A stretch of DNA of 7,974 nt. Origin: DATJPR01 sp035506295. GTDB lineage: Bacteria; Bacteroidota; Ignavibacteria; UBA10030; UBA6906. Made by a program: the position numbers and the translations under genes. The notes beneath the pieces were generated by a model. That model was not told where the DNA came from, ran no database searches, and saw only the letters and a list, made by a program, of their open reading frames with translations. Location of the stretch: NCBI GenBank assembly GCA_035506295.1, contig DATJPR010000019.1, positions 1-7,974 on the forward strand, given 5' to 3'. Numbering within the stretch: position 1 is the first letter of the stretch; each line of letters starts with the position of its first letter. Shown here in pieces: positions 7,192-7,974 of the stretch.

Positions 7192-7530
7192 CTACATGCC
7201 TGGAAGGTTCAGCCCGGGGATGTTCGGGAGAATGCCGTTGGTCGCTTTCGCCATCTCTTCCTGCGCCATCTTGTTGGACTCTTCGATCCCCTTATTGACC
7301 GCCGCGATGATCAGGTCCTCAAGCATCTCCACATCGGCGGGGTTCACGACTTCCTTCTCGATATGCAGCTGGACGACCTGTTGTTTGCCGTTGACGGTCG
7401 CCTTGACCATTCCTCCGCCCGCTTCGCCGACCGTGGTCTTGGTTTCCAGCGACGCCTGGACCTGCGCGATCTTCTCCTGCATCTTCTGCACCTGCTTCAT
7501 CATGCCGGCCATGTTGGGGATTCCGCCCAT
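7192..7530 (-). CDS. ybaB: YbaB/EbfC family nucleoid-associated protein
   Basis: A small DNA-binding protein that forms dimers and is thought to shape the nucleoid. It has 112 residues, the family's usual size. The sequence begins with a glycine- and methionine-rich MGGIPNMAGMMKQVQKMQEK, then has an amphipathic helix, the GGGMVKATVNGKQQVVQLHI strand pair typical of the fold, the EMLEDLIIAAVNKG helix, and a tail with repeated Pro-Gly and Asn (NIPGLNLPGM). The frame stays open upstream to 7734, but that part crosses the promoter and lacks family similarity. The ATG at 7530 has a good ribosome site (AGGAAGAG) and about 45 bases of leader. It lies directly upstream of recR. dnaX, often the preceding gene, is absent from this window. 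Confidence 0.96.
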   Translation of the reverse strand: MGGIPNMAGMMKQVQKMQEKIAQVQASLETKTTVGEAGGGMVKATVNGKQQVVQLHIEKEVVNPADVEMLEDLIIAAVNKGIEESNKMAQEEMAKATNGILPNIPGLNLPGM

Positions 7531-7535
7531 GAGCG

Positions 7536-7543
7536 CTCTTCCT
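7536..7543 (-). promoter_or_regulatory. Ribosome binding site of ybaB
   Basis: AGGAAGAG on the minus strand, with AGGA 9 bases before the ATG at 7530. It supports this internal start over the longer open frame that begins at 7734. Confidence 0.75.
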
Positions 7544-7581
7544 GATAGAGTTTCAACAATTTCGTGAGTGAACAGTGTCAA

Positions 7582-7610
7582 AATATACCGTATTGAGCGT
7601 GGATTGTCAA
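7582..7610 (-). promoter_or_regulatory. Sigma70-type promoter of the ybaB-recR operon
   Basis: On the minus strand, a perfect -35 (TTGACA, 7610-7605) is followed after exactly 17 bases by a -10 of TATATT (7587-7582), one base off consensus. The expected start of transcription is near 7575, giving a leader of about 45 bases before the ybaB ATG. A second TTGACA lies at 7582-7577, just downstream. No other promoter this good was seen, so it may drive ybaB, recR, the two lipoproteins and perhaps genes beyond. Confidence 0.88.
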
Positions 7611-7682
7611 CGCGAGGTGCTGAGGGTCGCGTCCTACCGCGTACTATCTTGAAACTGTGCCCTAATTTGAGAAATACGACAC

Positions 7683-7700
7683 CTTGTATTATGATACAAG
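7683..7700. repeat. Operator-like inverted repeat
   Basis: CTTGTAT (7683-7689) and ATACAAG (7694-7700) are exact complements around a 4-base centre. The size and AT-rich character fit a binding site for a dimeric regulator. It lies about 75 bases upstream of the -35 element of the ybaB promoter. Only three bases separate it from the next inverted repeat. Confidence 0.55.
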
Positions 7701-7703
7701 AAT

Positions 7704-7720
7704 CAGCCGGGCACCGGCTG
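7704..7720. repeat. GC-rich hairpin next to the operator-like repeat
   Basis: CAGCCGG (7704-7710) and CCGGCTG (7714-7720) are exact complements around GCA, so RNA from either strand would form a tight 7-pair hairpin. No proper T-run follows on the plus strand (TTCATC); the minus side reads ATTCTTGT. It could be a weak terminator of a gene to the right, or one half of a paired structure with 7683-7700. Confidence 0.5.
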
Positions 7721-7867
7721 TTCATCAAGGCCAATGAACTTCAGGGAGTTTCGACTCGGAATGGTATGTTCAAGGTCCGTAACCAATCAAGCCCAAGCTG
7801 CAAGAAGCCGAATATGATGCGCGAGGAAAAGCGAACCGAAGTCAAGATGACGACCCGACATTTCAAG

Positions 7868-7893
7868 TTTGTCGTGGAGGAGGGTACGACAAA
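7868..7893. repeat. Inverted repeat with CCTCC-containing loop
   Basis: TTTGTCGT (7868-7875) and ACGACAAA (7886-7893) are exact complements around a 10-base loop. Read on the minus strand the loop is ACCCTCCTCC, which contains anti-Shine-Dalgarno-like CCTCC twice over; read on the plus strand it is purine-rich with GGAGG. No gene start follows the GGAGG at a useful distance. Confidence 0.45.
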
Positions 7894-7974
7894 GCACCAG
7901 TTGTCTCAGGCGTCAATTCTCTCATTCCTGCGATCAAAGCCGTGAGGATGGCGTTTCACTGAATGAAGGGCGGA

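Larger units (their letters stand above)
7611..7974. other. Non-coding stretch at the right end with several hairpins
   Basis: About 364 bases with no gene I can support on either strand. The plus-strand frame from 7568 to 7945 is open, but it crosses the promoter and its third codon positions lack the GC bias seen in the real genes. On the minus strand a 22-codon open tail from the right edge to a TGA at 7906 is too short to identify. Base composition looks more balanced than in the genes. Three perfect inverted repeats lie here (7683-7700, 7704-7720, 7868-7893). It could be a regulatory leader region, a small RNA locus, or remains of an inserted or decayed gene. Confidence 0.5.

Noticed and set aside
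7531..7734. N-terminal extension of ybaB to an ATG at 7734
   Set aside because: It would run across the promoter and leader and has no similarity to the family. The ATG at 7530 has a good ribosome site.
7568..7945. 125-codon plus-strand frame at the right end
   Set aside because: Its start lies over the ybaB promoter region, no ribosome site was seen, its third positions are unbiased, and the protein resembles nothing I know. It is not excluded but not supportable.
1..7974. CRISPR array, tRNA, rRNA, insertion sequence or defence system
   Set aside because: I saw no regularly spaced repeats, cloverleaf-like stretches, transposase motifs or nuclease/toxin domains on either strand.

Overview
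This window comes from a bacterial chromosome. It is fairly GC-rich by eye, and nine genes lie head to tail on the minus strand. Lipoprotein signal sequences indicate a cell envelope with lipoproteins. The succinate dehydrogenase has the single-chain, five-helix cytochrome b558 anchor (sdhC-sdhA-sdhB order), a form usually linked to menaquinone and common in the Bacteroidota/Chlorobiota/Ignavibacteria group and in some other phyla. The one clear promoter is of the classic sigma70 kind, which argues against a typical Bacteroidia genome. A member of the wider FCB group is my best guess, with low confidence.

Layout, in the direction of transcription (right to left): 7974-7611 has no convincing gene but holds three perfect inverted repeats. 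7610-7582 is a near-consensus sigma70 promoter. Then come ybaB/ebfC (7530-7192), recR (7122-6526), two lipoprotein genes with probable NTF2-like domains (6529-5915 and 5911-5363), an AT-rich palindromic spacer (5363-5331), ftsX without ftsE (5327-4449), an 82-base gap, sdhC (4366-3704), sdhA (3691-1778), sdhB (1778-1038), and a multi-pass membrane protein resembling a GT-C glycosyltransferase, which starts around 1110 and runs off the left edge with no stop.

The spacing suggests two transcriptional blocks that may be joined by read-through: ybaB-recR-lipoproteins(-ftsX), and the sdhCAB complex plus the membrane protein. YbaB and RecR serve DNA metabolism and recombinational repair. SdhCAB is a complete respiratory complex, either succinate:quinone oxidoreductase or fumarate reductase. 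FtsX is a divisome/envelope permease-like protein.

I found no mobile element, CRISPR array, tRNA or rRNA, and no obvious new defence or biosynthetic system. The less ordinary parts are the long sdhB/membrane-gene overlap, the AT-rich palindrome before ftsX, the paired lipoproteins in a recR operon, and the hairpin-rich non-coding right end.
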